A program made the translations under genes and the position numbers. Of a DNA stretch of 64,000 nt, positions 1-12,001 are shown one piece after another. The stretch is from positions 165,475,640 through 165,539,639 of the forward strand of contig NC_089493.1 of assembly GCF_036850765.1 (NCBI RefSeq), written 5' to 3'. A model generated the notes under the pieces. The model did no database searches. It was not told the origin of the DNA and worked only from the letters and a program-made list of their open reading frames with translations. Position 1 is the first letter of the stretch; each line of letters opens with the position of its first letter. The stretch is from Saccopteryx bilineata. Taxonomy: Eukaryota; Chordata; Mammalia; Chiroptera; Emballonuridae.

Positions 1-779
1 TGACAAAATCACCTAATGACACATTTCTCAGAATGCATCATCTTTGTTAAGTGACACATGACTATTTTCAATGACATAAATTTCAGCATAACCTACGACT
101 GATTTTTCTTACAAATTCTTAATTACCAGAGTCCAAATGAATAAAGTTTTCCTCTAACTTTTTCATTATATTATGTGTATACATATTACATAATATATTG
201 GAAAGAAATATAATCCATGGACAATTCTCCTGGCCAAGGAGAGAAGTAGTTACTAGAATCACAAAGTTTATTTCTAATATTTTTTAGGTAAGAAGCTGAG
301 TTACACTAAAATAGATTTTCCCCCTAAAGTAAAATCATAAAGAGGCACAGCAAAGAAGTTTCAGTTTTGATTTTGTCTCATTGGAACCATTAATAACAAA
401 TAGTTTCATTCTTAGGTATTCCCCCAGTCACCACCCTTTTCCTTTCTATTTGCCTTCTCTTTCTTTCCCCTTTTTAATTCCTCTAAATAGCGAAACAACC
501 AGAGAATATAACTGAATTAAATTGTTTCTCTCAACTCTAAGTCAAGGTCATTCCTTCTCATTATCCCATCTATCTTTTCTGTGGGGTTTCCTTAACCTAT
601 TAGAAAGTCTGCTTTCAGATGGACAGCTCCTGATTCTTTCTTCTTGGACAGAGCAAAACAGAACAATGGCTGAAATTTTCCTAAAATGTCTCAAGGCCAT
701 ACTAAGAGGATCAGTGTCCTGAAGTCTTCTGTGTCTCTATCATAATGATATCAATATATTCTGAGCACACTGGAAGCAA
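1..779. other. intergenic, no feature recognised
   Basis: AT-rich. Short open frames here lack any domain or support. Confidence 0.5.
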
Positions 780-965
780 CCTAATATAGTAGGACCAGCT
801 TTGGAGTTAGAAAGACCTCAATGCAAATCAATTTGACCACCACTTACTAGCTTTTTGACCAGAAAGTCAGTAAACCCTTGAACATGTTTCCTCATCTGTG
901 AAAGGGAGATAATATCTACTTTAACAGGAAATGAGTAAAGAATCTGCTACCTAGTAAATACTTAA
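780..965 (+). repeat. MIR fragment
   Basis: Contains the MIR core-like order (CACTTACTAGCTTTTTGACC, then CCTCATCTGTGAAAGGGAGA). Confidence 0.7.
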
Positions 966-1499
966 TACATTTTGGTGCATTCCTCCCCTTTCTCACAATA
1001 ATAATTCTTTTAGTTGAGAACGACTCTTTAAAACGTCTTTCTTGGTACAATGGTGTAAGGCCAATTTCTTGGGACTTTCCGTAGGGTACACTGACAGGAC
1101 AGTAAGATAAGGGCACATACTGCCCCCTGGATATATTTGTGTTGCAACAAGAACTTCCAAGATAGGAATTTTTGATTTGGCAAGGGTAGTGCTAGTGGCG
1201 GTTTCTGTATTACGTTCTGGGATGTCTAAACGTGCTTTGAGGCATCTCAAGAAGTTTCTGAAAACATGGTAATGGGAGACACGTTTCATTTCGCTTGCTC
1301 TGTGACCTACAGACCTGACCTTGACAATAGATATATTGGTCATCAGCATTCAATTATTCTACTTTACCTAGAAAAAGCATACAAGGTTCTACAAAGATCA
1401 TAAGTCTATAAATAAATTTACAGTCACCCTATATAGCTTTGTCTTGAAATACTGTACATATAGTATATGAAATAAATTTAACTTTAACTTTAATTTTAA
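966..1499. other. intergenic, no feature recognised
   Basis: The antisense open frame at 993-1349 has no recognisable motif and no exon signals; I see nothing else. Confidence 0.45.
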
Positions 1500-1925
1500 A
1501 CTATTTTGGTCAGATTAAGAGTACACATGATCTTTGACTGAGCAGTTCTATTTCTAGGAGTCTCTCCTAGAATATACTCACATGTGTATACAAATATATA
1601 TATATGTAGAAGCATATTTATTTAGCTTACTTGTAGTCACAAAAAACAGAAACAATTGGTTAAGTATTATACATGTAATCTTACAATCATACAATGGAAT
1701 ACTGTGAACTCAGTAAATAATAAACTTATTAATTAAATAGCAACTGCATACCCAGAATCTTATTAAGTGCTGAAGAAGAATAAAAAGTATAAGTCATGGT
1801 TCTTATCCTTGAGAAGCTTATGACCTGGTTGGAAAGAGTCAAAGGTGCACAGATCTCTGGCTTTAAATTATGTTTCTTCAATGTGAGTTGACTTTTCTGT
1901 GTTCTTGAAAAATCTTCTGATCTAA
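1500..1925 (+). repeat. old LINE fragments (L1M-like, then L2-like)
   Basis: ORF2-tail-like words at 1520-1720 (CAATGGAATACTGTGAACTC) and an L2-like motif at about 1790-1830 (CCTTGAGAAGCTTATGACCTGG). Weak, diverged. Confidence 0.45.
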
Positions 1926-2520
1926 GGGTTGGCAAACTACAGTCTATGAGCCAAATACAACTCCTTGCCTATTTTTGTAAATTAAATTTTATGCCCTGGC
2001 TAGATGACTCTGTTGGTTGGAGCATTGTGCTGGAGCTCAGAGGTTGCCAGTTTGATCCTGAGTCAGGACACATGCAGAAACAGATTGATGTTCCCCGTCT
2101 CTCTCTCTAGACAGAGCAAAACAGAACAACTGTAGGTAAATTTTAATTTATTGATTTTTAGAGGGAGAGAGAGATAGACAGGAATAGAAAGAAATATTGA
2201 TTTTTTTCACTTATTTATTCATTAATTGGTTAATTCTCTCTCTCTCCCTGTCTCACTAAAATCAATAAACAAACATTAAAAAAGATTTTTATTCAGAAAG
2301 TAAACACACAACACATTGTATGGAAATATGTTGTAGAACTGAGCACCTGAAACCTATATAATTACATTAACCAGTATCACCCCAATAAATTCAATTGAAA
2401 AATTGTGACCAATAAGGCCATGCTTATTTATTTACCAATTGCCCATAGCTACTTTCCTGATACACACAGTTGAATAGTTGCAACAGAGATCATTGGGCCC
2501 ACAAATCCAAAAATATTTTC
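1926..2520 (+). mobile_element. old hAT-type MITE, split by later insertions
   Basis: GGTTGGCAAACTACAG starts at 1928 and the element resumes after about 2396 with GACCAATAAGGCCATG to about 2510. SINE fragments (about 1992-2275) and an L1 3'-end-like piece (about 2305-2395, CACCCCAATAAATTCAATTG) lie inside. A second copy of the same family lies at 3648-3855 in the opposite orientation. Confidence 0.6.
1992..2275. mobile_element. two Ves-like SINE (type D) pieces, head-to-tail opposed
   Basis: A + strand head (GCCCTGGCTAGATGACTC) at 1992-2130 is followed by an antisense body at about 2135-2275. Ends are approximate. Confidence 0.55.
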
Positions 2521-2699
2521 TAACTGGCTTTGTTTGTTTGTTTTGTTCATTAGATTCCATATATGAGTGAAATCTTATGGTACTTGTCTTTCTCTGACTT
2601 GCTTATTTCACTTAGCATAATGCTCTCCAGGTCTAATTGGCTCTTTACTGAAAATGTCTGTCAACTTGTTTTAGGCCTTTAAAAAATAGCTTAAAAATT

Positions 2700-3630
2700 G
2701 TTTGCAATCAAGCTTGTCAGTTTTAAAATCTGTCCATAAATTCTTTGATACACCTTCCCTTAAAATATGAAGCTTAATTTTCCTCTCTTTGAGTGTGGAC
2801 TGAATTTAGTAACTTCCTACTTCTAACAAATAGAGTATGACATAAATAAGGGCATACAACTTCTGAGACTAGATCACAAAAAGATATTGCAGCCTTCTCC
2901 TTGGTCTTTTGCAGATCACTAGCCAGGGGAAACCAAATGCTATGTTTTTAATTTTTTTTATTTTTACAGAGACAGAGAGAGAGTCAGAGGGATAGACAGG
3001 GACAAACAGACAGGAATGGAGACAGTTGAGAAGCATCAATCATTAGTTTTTCGTTGCGCGTTGCGATTTCTTAGTTGTTCATTGATTGCTTTCTCATACG
3101 TGCCTTGACTGCGGGCCTTCAGCAGACCGAGTAACCCCTTGCTGGAGCCAGCGACCCTGGGTCCAAGCTGGTGAGTTTTTGCTCAAGCCAGATGAGCCCA
3201 TGCTTAAGCTGGCGACCTCGGGGTCTCGAACCTGGGTCCTTCAACATCCCAGTCCAATACTCTATCCACTGCGCCACCGCCTGGTCAGGCCCAAATGCTA
3301 TGTTTTAAAGACACACATGGGAAGGTCCATGTGGCAAGGAACTGAGACCTCCTGCCAAGAGCTAGCAAGGAACTCTGGCCATCTACTAACAGCCATGTGA
3401 ATGAACCATCTTAGAGGGAAGGTTCAGCTCCAGTTAAGCCTTCGGATAACTGGAGTCCTGGCCAACATCTTGACTGCAACCTCATGAGAAAGCTTGAGTC
3501 AAAACTACCCAGTTGAACCACTCCTGAATTCTTGACTCACAGAAACTGTGAAACAATAAATATCTGCTTTCAGCTGCTAAATTTTGGGGTACTTTGTTTA
3601 TTCAACAACACATAACTAACCACAAAGCTG
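2700..3630 (+). mobile_element. MLT1-type MaLR LTR, split by a SINE
   Basis: The parts 2790-2948 and 3291-3625 match MLT1 hallmarks, such as AACATCTTGACTGCAACCTC and TTTTGGGGTACTTTG near the end. The SINE at 2949-3290 interrupts it. The left boundary is approximate. Confidence 0.7.
2949..3290 (-). mobile_element. tRNA-derived SINE (type C), antisense
   Basis: Ends GCGCCACCGCCTGGTCAGGC. Duplications CCAAATGCTATGTTTT lie at 2933-2948 and 3291-3306. Confidence 0.93.
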
Positions 3631-3647
3631 AAAGCTATTGATGCTCT

Positions 3648-3855
3648 AGAGCAGTGGGTCCATAAAACATTTTCTTAAAAGGCCAGATAGTTAATATAAT
3701 ATTTAGGCTTTAGGACCATTTGGTCTCAACCCAACTCTATTGTAGCAGGAAAGCAGCCATACACAATAGGTTAACAAACAGGCATGGCTGTGTTCCAATA
3801 AAACTTTACTTACAAAAACAGGCAGCAGGCCTGTGGGTCTTAGTTTGCCAATTTA
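3648..3855 (-). mobile_element. old hAT-type MITE, antisense
   Basis: AAAGGCCAGATAGTTAATAT, then GGCTGTGTTCCAATAAAACT and CTTAGTTTGCCAA. This is the reverse of the element at 1926-2520. Confidence 0.65.
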
Positions 3856-4141
3856 AATGATATTAAGAAATGATTAGAAGGGATGATAGAAGCTGGGGGA
3901 TTTCTCAGTTTAATGAGGGTATGTGTAAAATAACTTTTTAAACTTTTCCTGTAAGATTTTGCCAAGAGGAGAAGAAAAATATCTAGAAAACTGATGGAAC
4001 TTTCCCCCTAATCTAACAGAATGAGGACTGAGCACCAACCAGATAAGAGAACGAGAAAACTGAAAACAGGAAAAAACTGCTCATAGGGTCATTTTAGCAA
4101 GCTGCTAAAACCTTTGAGTACCACTGCCAAAACTGGTACTT

Positions 4142-4659
4142 AAATTTTTTTTATTTTTTATTTTTTTATTTTTTTTTACAGAGACAGAGCGAGATTCAAA
4201 GAGAGGGATAGATAGGGACAGACAGACAGGAATGCAGAGAAATGAGAAGATTCCATCATCAGTTTTCCATTGTGGCACCTTAGTTGTTCATTGATTGCTT
4301 TCTCATATGTAACCCTGGGGCTACAGCAGACCTTGGGTCCAAGCTGGTGAGCTTTGCCCAAACCAGATGAGCCCACGCTCAAGCTGGCGACCTCCAGGTC
4401 TCAAACCTGGGTCCTCCACATCCCAGTCTGACGCTCTATCCACTGCGCCACCATCAGTCAGGCTAATTTTTTTTTAATTTATTGATTTTAGAGAGAGACA
4501 GATAGACAGACAGGGAAAGAAAGAAAGAAACATTGATTTGTTTTTCACTTATTTATTCATTCATTGGTTGATTCTTGTATATGCCCTGACCGGGGATCGA
4601 ACCCACAATCTTGATATATCAGGATGACACTCCAACCAACTGAGCTACTTGGTCTGGGC
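4142..4659 (-). mobile_element. nested SINE pair: type C inserted in the tail of type D, both antisense
   Basis: The type C copy spans about 4150-4464 (ends CATCAGTCAGGC). The type D body follows at 4466-4657 (GGGATCGAACCCACAATC). The imperfect flanking pair AAAACTGGTACTTAAA / AAAACTGATATTTTAAA belongs to the older type D insertion. Confidence 0.8.
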
Positions 4660-5689
4660 AAAACTGATATTTTAAACATGAAAAGCAAGCTTGCTAATGA
4701 TGGAAGGAAGATAATTTCCCATTAACACCTGGAACTAGAAGTAGGAATTAAAATGTGGTTGATACTATTAGTAGAAATTAAAAAGGGACTCAAACTTTAT
4801 GTCTACTTAATAACATTTTGTTCTTCACATTTTCTTTGTAGTCCTTAAAAGTTAGTAATTGTTCAGATCTATAAATTTACTAAACACATTGTTATGAAAA
4901 AAAACTCATAATATGCTGTTAAAAGCAAGCCTGACTAGACCTTACCTTTACAGTCAGAAGTCACTACAGTATTTTTAGTGGCAACTCCTCAAACAGTAGA
5001 CCGACCTACCATGCAGCCATGCATTAACGTAAAAAATGTCCAAACCCGTAGAGAATTTTTATGAGTTTATTTTATCCTAATTGACAACAGTTGCTACCGG
5101 GAAGCAAAAGCTCAACAGATTGGTAAAATGCTCTGAAGAATGCAGTTTTGCAGTTTGTTTTATACATTAGAATAAAAGGTGGAGAAGTAAGGAGAGTTAA
5201 GTGAAATTCACTGGTGGTAGATTAAAGAGGCAGCAGAAAGCAAAAGAGGAGGGGATCTCTGGGTTTGGATAAAGTGAAACAGAGAGACACACTTCTTTTA
5301 CATTAGTGGGTACAGGATAGTTAAGAATTAAAATTTACAGCACATAGAGATGATATGTGGGAAACAAGCTAACCAGTGAGGTGTTGTGTGTGTGGTGTTG
5401 TGCTCTGGTGCAGTGCTTGTGTCCTGAGGGGTTTGGAAAAGAAGATTACTCTGACGTTTCAAAGATATGATATCTTAGATACAAAAAGACAATAAACAGG
5501 CTTACCTAAAACTTGACCTTTGTCAAGGAGCTACAGGCCTAAGACACATTTATTCACCGTTTTTATGTTCAGACCATTCTAAGTGGTGAATTTCCACCTC
5601 TGAGTTTGTAAGTCTGACTATGCAGCCCTCTCCTGAGCTTGTCAGGTTTAGTGTGTGGCCCCTTTTCATCCACACATGCAACTCCAGAC
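4660..5689. other. intergenic; possible old LTR-like sequence around 5040-5680
   Basis: The composition around CGGGAAGCAAAAGCTCAACA recalls an old LTR, but ends and duplications could not be found. Confidence 0.3.
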
Positions 5690-5835
5690 CTATTATAGTC
5701 ATAGCTAATATGTATATTTATCAGATACCTACTAAACAGCAGGCACATTATTTCATTTAATCCTCCTAATCACCTTATGAGGTCGGTATTAGTATTATCC
5801 CTACATCAGGGATGAGAAAACAAGTGAAAAACACT
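5690..5835 (+). repeat. MIR fragment
   Basis: MIR 3' part: CACATTATTTCATTTAATCC, then CTTATGAGGTCGGTATTA. Confidence 0.75.
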
Positions 5836-5846
5836 ATTACAAAACA

Positions 5847-6200
5847 CCTGACCAGGTGATGGCACAGTAGACAGAGCGTTGACGTGGGACTCTGAGGTCC
5901 CAGGCTTGAAATCCCGAGGTTGCTGGCTTGAGCACACTCATCTGGTTAAGCACGGGGTTGCTGCCTTGAGCATGGGAGAATAGAAATGACCTCCATGGTC
6001 GCTGGCTTAAGCCCAAAGGTTGCTGGCTTGAAGCCAAAGGTCACTGGCTTAAGCAAGGGGTCACTGGTGTGGCTGCAGCTCCCTGTTCAAGGCACATATG
6101 AGAAAGCAATCAATGAACAACTAAAGTGCCACAACAAGTTGATGCTTCTCATCTCTCTGTCTGTCTTGTTTCTCTCTCAAAAACATAAAACCAAAAAAAC
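5847..6200 (+). mobile_element. tRNA-derived SINE (type C)
   Basis: CCTGACCAGGTGATGGCACAG head, repeated GGTCGCTGGCTT-type internal units, AGCAATCAATGAACAACTAA and a CT-rich end. Confidence 0.85.
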
Positions 6201-6663
6201 ACAGTAACAATCATTTGTTACTATCCAGTGGAATAGCATTGATGGGAGGATGAGGATCCAAAATAAACACATAAGGAAAAAACTAAATATAGACAAATTA
6301 CTCTAGAAGTCCTTAAACTACTCATAAAACACAGTTCTATAGACATAGTCTTATAAGAAAACAATAGATTCACATCTCCCCTCTCATGCTCCCTTTGTAA
6401 TACAACCTCATTTCAGGGAATGGTTCAGCCTTACCTTCAAAACTCAAACTCTCATTTCTTTCTCTCCTTTCCACCCTTCCTCTCATTGTGTATAATTGAG
6501 TATATGTATATAATTTAGAAATACTCCACTGTAATGCAAACCTAAAACAGAACACAAACATTAAAACAACCCAAAGTAAAGACCATTAATAAATCCTCTT
6601 CTATAAACACAGCACGGGCATAAGTACCTCAGGGATATTTTGACACATCTGTGTCATGGCGTG

Positions 6664-7354
6664 TGTAAAGCCAGGAGGCAGGGCCAGGGCCACCATCACA
6701 GCAGCAGCCTGGCCTATGCAGGTTCGCATTGGATTCGGACAGTTGGTAGAGAAACAACGGAGCCACAAACTGGTGGGCCATAGTCTTTAATCCTAGCTTG
6801 CACCCAGCGGGCAAGTAAAAACATACACTGGGCTCCAAAACCCATTCACATTCAGTGCTCACAAAGCCACTGACTTATCCGAGTTTCCTAGAATCAAAGG
6901 TTTCTAGCTCACCAGCCTTATTCTCCTCAGTTCCCCATCTCCTTCCTTATCCCAGATACAAACTCTGTACAAACTGGCATCTCACTCAGCTCTCCACCAT
7001 CTTGGCTGCTTCTCCTGGCCTACTCCACGTGGCCTACTTCTGCTCTGCTCTCTCCTCTAATCATCCCAGGAACCAAGAGCCCAAGCTCTCGTTCCGTCCC
7101 CATTTTATAGTGTAGCTTCACAACCTCTAATCCAATATACCAAAATAGGGAAGTCTCTAATACAAAGTCACTTCTCTGAGGTATGATTGGATTGTACCGC
7201 CCCACATCAAAAAAGGGTGGGAAAGGCTTAATCCCAAAACCAAGCCCCAGGCTACAAGGATTCTCAACACACATTAATATCACCTGGGCGACAGCCTCAC
7301 GTGGGCAGCACAATTTTTAACAAAGTGAGCATAATACATTTTATCTGCCCAACA
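6664..7354 (-). mobile_element. solo retroviral LTR, antisense
   Basis: Read on the - strand it begins TGTTGGGCAGATAAA and has a TATAAAA box near the complement of 7103-7109. An ATTAAA polyadenylation signal sits near 6787-6792, with U5-like sequence up to a terminal CA. The flanks GCGTG(T) at 6659-6663 and 7355-7359 match. No internal retroviral sequence adjoins it, so it is a solo LTR. The 5-6 bp duplication fits a class I/II element. Confidence 0.7.
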
Positions 7355-7360
7355 GCGTGT

Positions 7361-8100
7361 ACACACGTCCATTCTTCTAAGCAAGCCAACTCACCCTACC
7401 CTGTGAGTGGTGGGCATGATTCAGGCGTAAGGACTTCCATCTCAAGCAGAGAAAATTTCTCTTTTCCCCTAGTTGTCTAAAGTCAGTACAGGAATTGAAG
7501 GGCTTTTTGAGATGACAGATCCTAGATTTAGGAGACACTGCTCAGAAAAAGAAAAGACAAGCAGCAAGAGGACAGGAAAGGACAGTTAAGAGTGCTCTGC
7601 CGCGGAACTGATTTCAGAGAAAGAAGGTGAAGAATGAAGGCGAAATGAGAACAGCTTTCTGCAAAAACCAGTACAGCCTGCATGGCCCCAGTTCTCATTA
7701 TATTAAGTCAAGTTCAGGAGAGAGCTTGTTCATAGAGTCATCATAAAGTAAAAAAAAAAGAAAAAGGAGAGATTCAAATAGGGCCAGAACTAGAGTAAAG
7801 TGAGTAGCACACTAATCCTTGGGCATCAAATTTAATAGGTACCCCCCCAAAAGACCCTCAGTAATCAAGATAAATAATATTTTAATACAGTACTTTAAAA
7901 AATCAAATCGGAAGGCTATAACCAGCCACCTGCTTTGCAAATCAAGTTTTGCTGGAACCAGAGTAAGGTTTAGGGTGAGGTGACTAAGGGAGGATGTACA
8001 AGTGCAGGACAGAATTCTGTCTCAATGTAAAATTTTGACTATTTTTTGGTTGTGGATTTTCTTTTTTGCACTAATTTTGAATTTTAAAAAATATTGCATT
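7361..8100. other. intergenic, no feature recognised
   Basis: Unique-looking sequence between the solo LTR and a SINE. Confidence 0.45.
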
Positions 8101-8101
8101 A

Positions 8102-8290
8102 GCCTGACCTGTGACGGTGCAGTGGATAGAGCCTCGACCTGGAATGCTGAGCTCGCCAGTTTGAAATCCCCGGGCTTGCTGGGTCAAGGCACATACAAGA
8201 AGCAACTACTATGAGTTGATGCTTCCCGTTCCTATCCCCCCCACACACACACACATTTCTCTTTCTCTCTCTGAAATAATAAAATAAAAT
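8102..8290 (+). mobile_element. tRNA-derived SINE (type B)
   Basis: GCCTGACCTGTGACGGTGCA head, GTTTGAAATCCC box B-like, A-rich tail. Confidence 0.85.
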
Positions 8291-9325
8291 TACATTATCT
8301 TGATTACTGAGTCTTTAGACTCCCCTTAAACTTTGTGCCTCACTCACTGCATCCTGGTCCTGGCCTGGGCTGCAAGAGCGGAGAGGAGGCAGGAGGAGAT
8401 AGTCAGCAGTTTAAAGAGTGACATGCAGGGATTTGGGGTCAAGACCTAAAGCAGAGAGGTTGAAGATTCCATTTTATCCTGTTGTATGCATTCTGTGCCC
8501 TGGGCACCCTCATGCCAGTGAAGGCCGTTCTTTCATTGAGCTCCTTCACTTGCCTTGGCAGCTGCACTCACTTTTATATGCAGGTTCTGGAATGCTGGGA
8601 GCTGTATGGCAGCCAACATCTCTCCTCTCCCTTCTCAAACATGACATTCTCTGTAACTCAGTTACAGACATCTCTTTCCTTAGCCTTCTCACCCAGGGAG
8701 CCTGATGAAGGAATCTAAGAACTAAGCCTCATTTGCCTTCTCTGGGTATGCAAGTGAATTTGCATATATCGTGTGTCCATTTAGCATGCCCCTCACATGG
8801 GGCATTTAGAATAAAAACAACATTCATGAATCAAAATGAAGCTTGTTCCATTCTTTTTCTGTCAAAGTATGGCGTAAGTAAAAGGATACTGCAGTGTGAG
8901 AAAAGAGCTGAAATTATATTTGCCAGGTTCTGTGTAGTTTTAAAGGCAACCCAGTTTGGTGGCATTTACCACCACAAAAATTGGCATTTAATATTTATAG
9001 GTTTAGACCTGGAGAACACAATCACTCGTGACTGAAATAGCCACCCCTTCTTCTACCATTCTTGTAGAAATTTGAGCAAAGAGCCCCTAAAAGCTAAAAC
9101 TGCCCTCTTTTCTTCCTCCAAGCTACCACTTAAAGGGTGGGTAGTCTGATGGTTCCAGTTAACTGATTTCTCCATTTCAGGTGAGCTGAATGAAGAACAA
9201 ATTAAAAGGGAGAAAAGGAAGGAATGTTGCTCCTCATCCTCCCTCAGCACTTTTGGGAGCTGAAAGAACTGAGGAAGGGAAAGGAGCGGTCTGGTACGAA
9301 AACTGCACAGAATTTCATTTAAACT
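8291..9325. other. intergenic, unique-looking 1 kb without repeats
   Basis: No gene recognised. An octamer-like ATTTGCAT sits at about 8759-8766. The block could be a distal regulatory element, with no direct support. Confidence 0.35.
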
Positions 9326-9339
9326 AAGAAATAAACAGT

Positions 9340-9550
9340 GCCTGACCTGTGTGGCGCAATGGACAGAGCAACCTGGAACGCTGAGGTCACCGGTTCAAAA
9401 CCCTGGGCTTGCCTGGTCAAGGCACATACAAGAAGCAACAAGGAAACAATGAACAACTAAAGTGAAGCAATTATACTTCTCTACACCCCCTCCCCTCCGG
9501 TCCAGCTCCTCTCTCTGTAAAAATAATAAAATAAATAAAATCTTAAAAAT
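9340..9550 (+). mobile_element. tRNA-derived SINE (type B)
   Basis: GCCTGACCTGTGTGGCGCAA head, with near-identical flanks AAGAAATAAACAG / AAGAAAGAAACAG. Confidence 0.88.
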
Positions 9551-10080
9551 AAGAAAGAAACAGCAAACAGTGGACAACTGGTCCAAAATGAGATGCAATC
9601 CAAAATGATGGAAACTGATATCATAAATAGCAAGGGCAAGTTCATTACAGAGTTGTTTTGAAGAGTAGGAAAAATAAACAAGAATATGTCAATGTGTCTC
9701 CAGCACTAAGAGGGTTGTGAACTTGTAATCTGTGTGACAGGTAGATAGTTAAGTGAAGGAGGATGACTTAATCCTTCACAGCTTGAAAAAAATCCCTTTC
9801 ATACATTTAATCTCCTTATTTTAAAGTATACTGTTCTTGAATCAACTTTCTGGTTATTGGATAATTTGTAACCAAGAAAAGGGGAGCTCTGGACAATGGA
9901 TTTCTATTTTCAAACCAATACACCTCTCTCTATAATTTAATAAAGTGGCATCCTGTTTTATAATTCAGAACTTTGTATGAATTCATGTCCATTTCAACAC
10001 TTTGTTGAACTGATAAATATCAAGCTTCTGACCAACTTATCAACAACCTTATCATTTCTTCCTTTAAAATGTCATGCATG

Positions 10081-10278
10081 CCTGACCTGTGGTGATGCAG
10101 TGGGTACAGCATCCACGTAGAGTGCTGAGATTGCTGAGTTCACCGGTTCAAAACCCTGGGCTTGTCTGATCAAGGCACGTACAACAAGCAAGCAATAAAC
10201 AGCTAAAGTGAAGCAACCATGAATTGATACTTCTCAACCCCCTCCTCTCTCTGTAAAATCAATAAATAAAATCTAAAA
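10081..10278 (+). mobile_element. tRNA-derived SINE (type B)
   Basis: CCTGACCTGTGGTGATGCAG head and GGTTCAAAACCC box B, ending in AATAAATAAAATC and A-rich sequence. Confidence 0.88.
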
Positions 10279-10384
10279 AAAAATGTTATACACATTTAAA
10301 GAAATACTATGACAAGCATACAGAGATATATAAATAGAGGGGCTCCCTTTCTACTGTTCTAATAACCACACACACAAAAAAAAA

Positions 10385-10800
10385 CCTTGGAAGTAACTTA
10401 ATGTCCATCATTTGGAGACTGGTTAAATATATTATAATAAATTCATACTATGTAAAGCTCTAACACTATTAAAAAGAATAAGATATATCATGTATAACAA
10501 TATGCAAATATTTCCAAGATTATAAAATAACCTACATTTCAAAATAGTATAAACAGTATGATCCAATTTGGGTAAAACTAAATATATATAGAAATATACA
10601 ACATGTGTGTGCATGATGTATATTAATGATCAAAATTTTCTGCAACAATATCAATATTAGTAGTTACTTGTTTAGAGTGGGATTGGGGAAACATTGGTGG
10701 AATAGTGGACTTTTATAAAGTATTTCTGTCACCATTTAAATTTTTACAATGGTATGTAGTCTTTTTATCTTAAAGATTAATTTATAGTGATTGATATATA
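10385..10800 (+). repeat. old L1 3'-end fragment
   Basis: ORF2-tail words (AATGTCCATCATTTGGAGAC) and 3'UTR-like sequence to about 10770. Confidence 0.55.
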
Positions 10801-10844
10801 ATAACTGAAGTAATTAATATACTCTCTATATATGTGGACTTATT

Positions 10845-11013
10845 TTTTTAAATTTTATTTTAGAGAGGAGAGGGGAGAGAGAGAGAGAGAAGGGGGAGGA
10901 GCAGGAAGCATCAATTCCCATATGTGCCTTGACCAGGCAAGCCAGGGTTTTGAACTGGCGACCTCAGTGTTTCCAGGTTGACGCTTTATCCACTGCGCCA
11001 CCACAGGTCAGGC
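10845..11013 (-). mobile_element. tRNA-derived SINE (type B), antisense
   Basis: Ends CCACCACAGGTCAGGC. Duplications ATATGTGGACTTATT lie at 10830-10844 and 11014-11028. Confidence 0.94.
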
Positions 11014-11224
11014 ATATGTGGACTTATTAATAAACACACTGAAAATGAGTGTAAGAGTAAGCAATAATTCATGTGAATAAAGCCATGCCAAACAATTATG
11101 GTATTTTTCATAAAGTAGTGGGATACTAAATAACTTCTATTTTCTACTTTAAAAATTATCTTACTAAATTTTTATAATGAATTGGGATAGTGCTATAAAT
11201 AGCACTCATTGTTTATTCTACTCA

Positions 11225-11690
11225 AATTACAAAAATAATTCATTTTCAAAGTAGAAAACTTAGAAAATACACATAAAATTAAAGGAACACTATCAAAATT
11301 CACAGGTATGTTCAACATACAAAGATAACCACTGTTGACATTCTAGTTAGTGTATATCCCTCAGGTCCTTTCACAGATTAGTTTCTTGTTAAAAAGATAA
11401 TCATTATATCTGCTTTGTCATCTGTGTTTTTGTTTGATATATTATTGATAAAACTTCCTTATGTTCATAAGTATTCTCTAACATGATTTTTGATAACTGT
11501 ATATTATTCCATAATATGGATATATCATAAATAACTAAGTCATCTCCCTACTTATGGACTGTCCTGATTTTTTTACCATTCTAAATAACCAATAAGTGAG
11601 TATTCTTTTGTTTATAACTTTGCTTCCATCCCATTATTTCCTTTGGGTGACTTCTTAAAATTGAAATTTCTCAGTCAAAGCATAAGGCAT
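11225..11690 (-). repeat. old L1 (L1M-like) fragment, antisense
   Basis: Antisense 3'UTR/ORF2-tail style text (CATAATATGGATATATCATA and AAATTGAAATTTCTCAGTC). Highly diverged. Confidence 0.45.
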
Positions 11691-11717
11691 TACTATTTTA
11701 TTATGGTAAAAACCATG

Positions 11718-11823
11718 CAGGGTAGGGCAAAAGAAGGTTTACAGTTGTGAGTGTGTGAAACAGAGCTTATTCTTGTATTATTTTCCATATAAATAACTGT
11801 AAACCTACTTTTGCCCCATTCTG
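11718..11823. mobile_element. mariner-type MITE with about 28-bp inverted ends
   Basis: CAGGGTAGGGCAAAAGAAGG at the left is the near-complement of the right end (CCTACTTTTGCCCCATTCTG). The right flank is TA and the left is TG, consistent with a decayed TA duplication. It is 106 bp, with no coding capacity. Confidence 0.8.
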
Positions 11824-11856
11824 TAAAATATACAGTCTACCATTTTAACCTTAAAT

Positions 11857-12001
11857 TTTTTTTTTTCCATTGAGTTGAGAGGTGGTGGGAGGAAGGGAAG
11901 CATCAACTCGTTCCATTTAGTTGTCTACTCATTGATTGCTTCTTGTGCATGACATCAGTGCACTGGGATGATGCTTTATTCACTGACCCACCCTGCCTAG
12001 G
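11857..12001 (-). mobile_element. diverged SINE (type B-like), antisense
   Basis: T-rich start, GGAAGCATCAACTC core and a decayed reversed head, with imperfect flanking CCTTAAATT/CCTTAATTT repeats. Confidence 0.65.
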
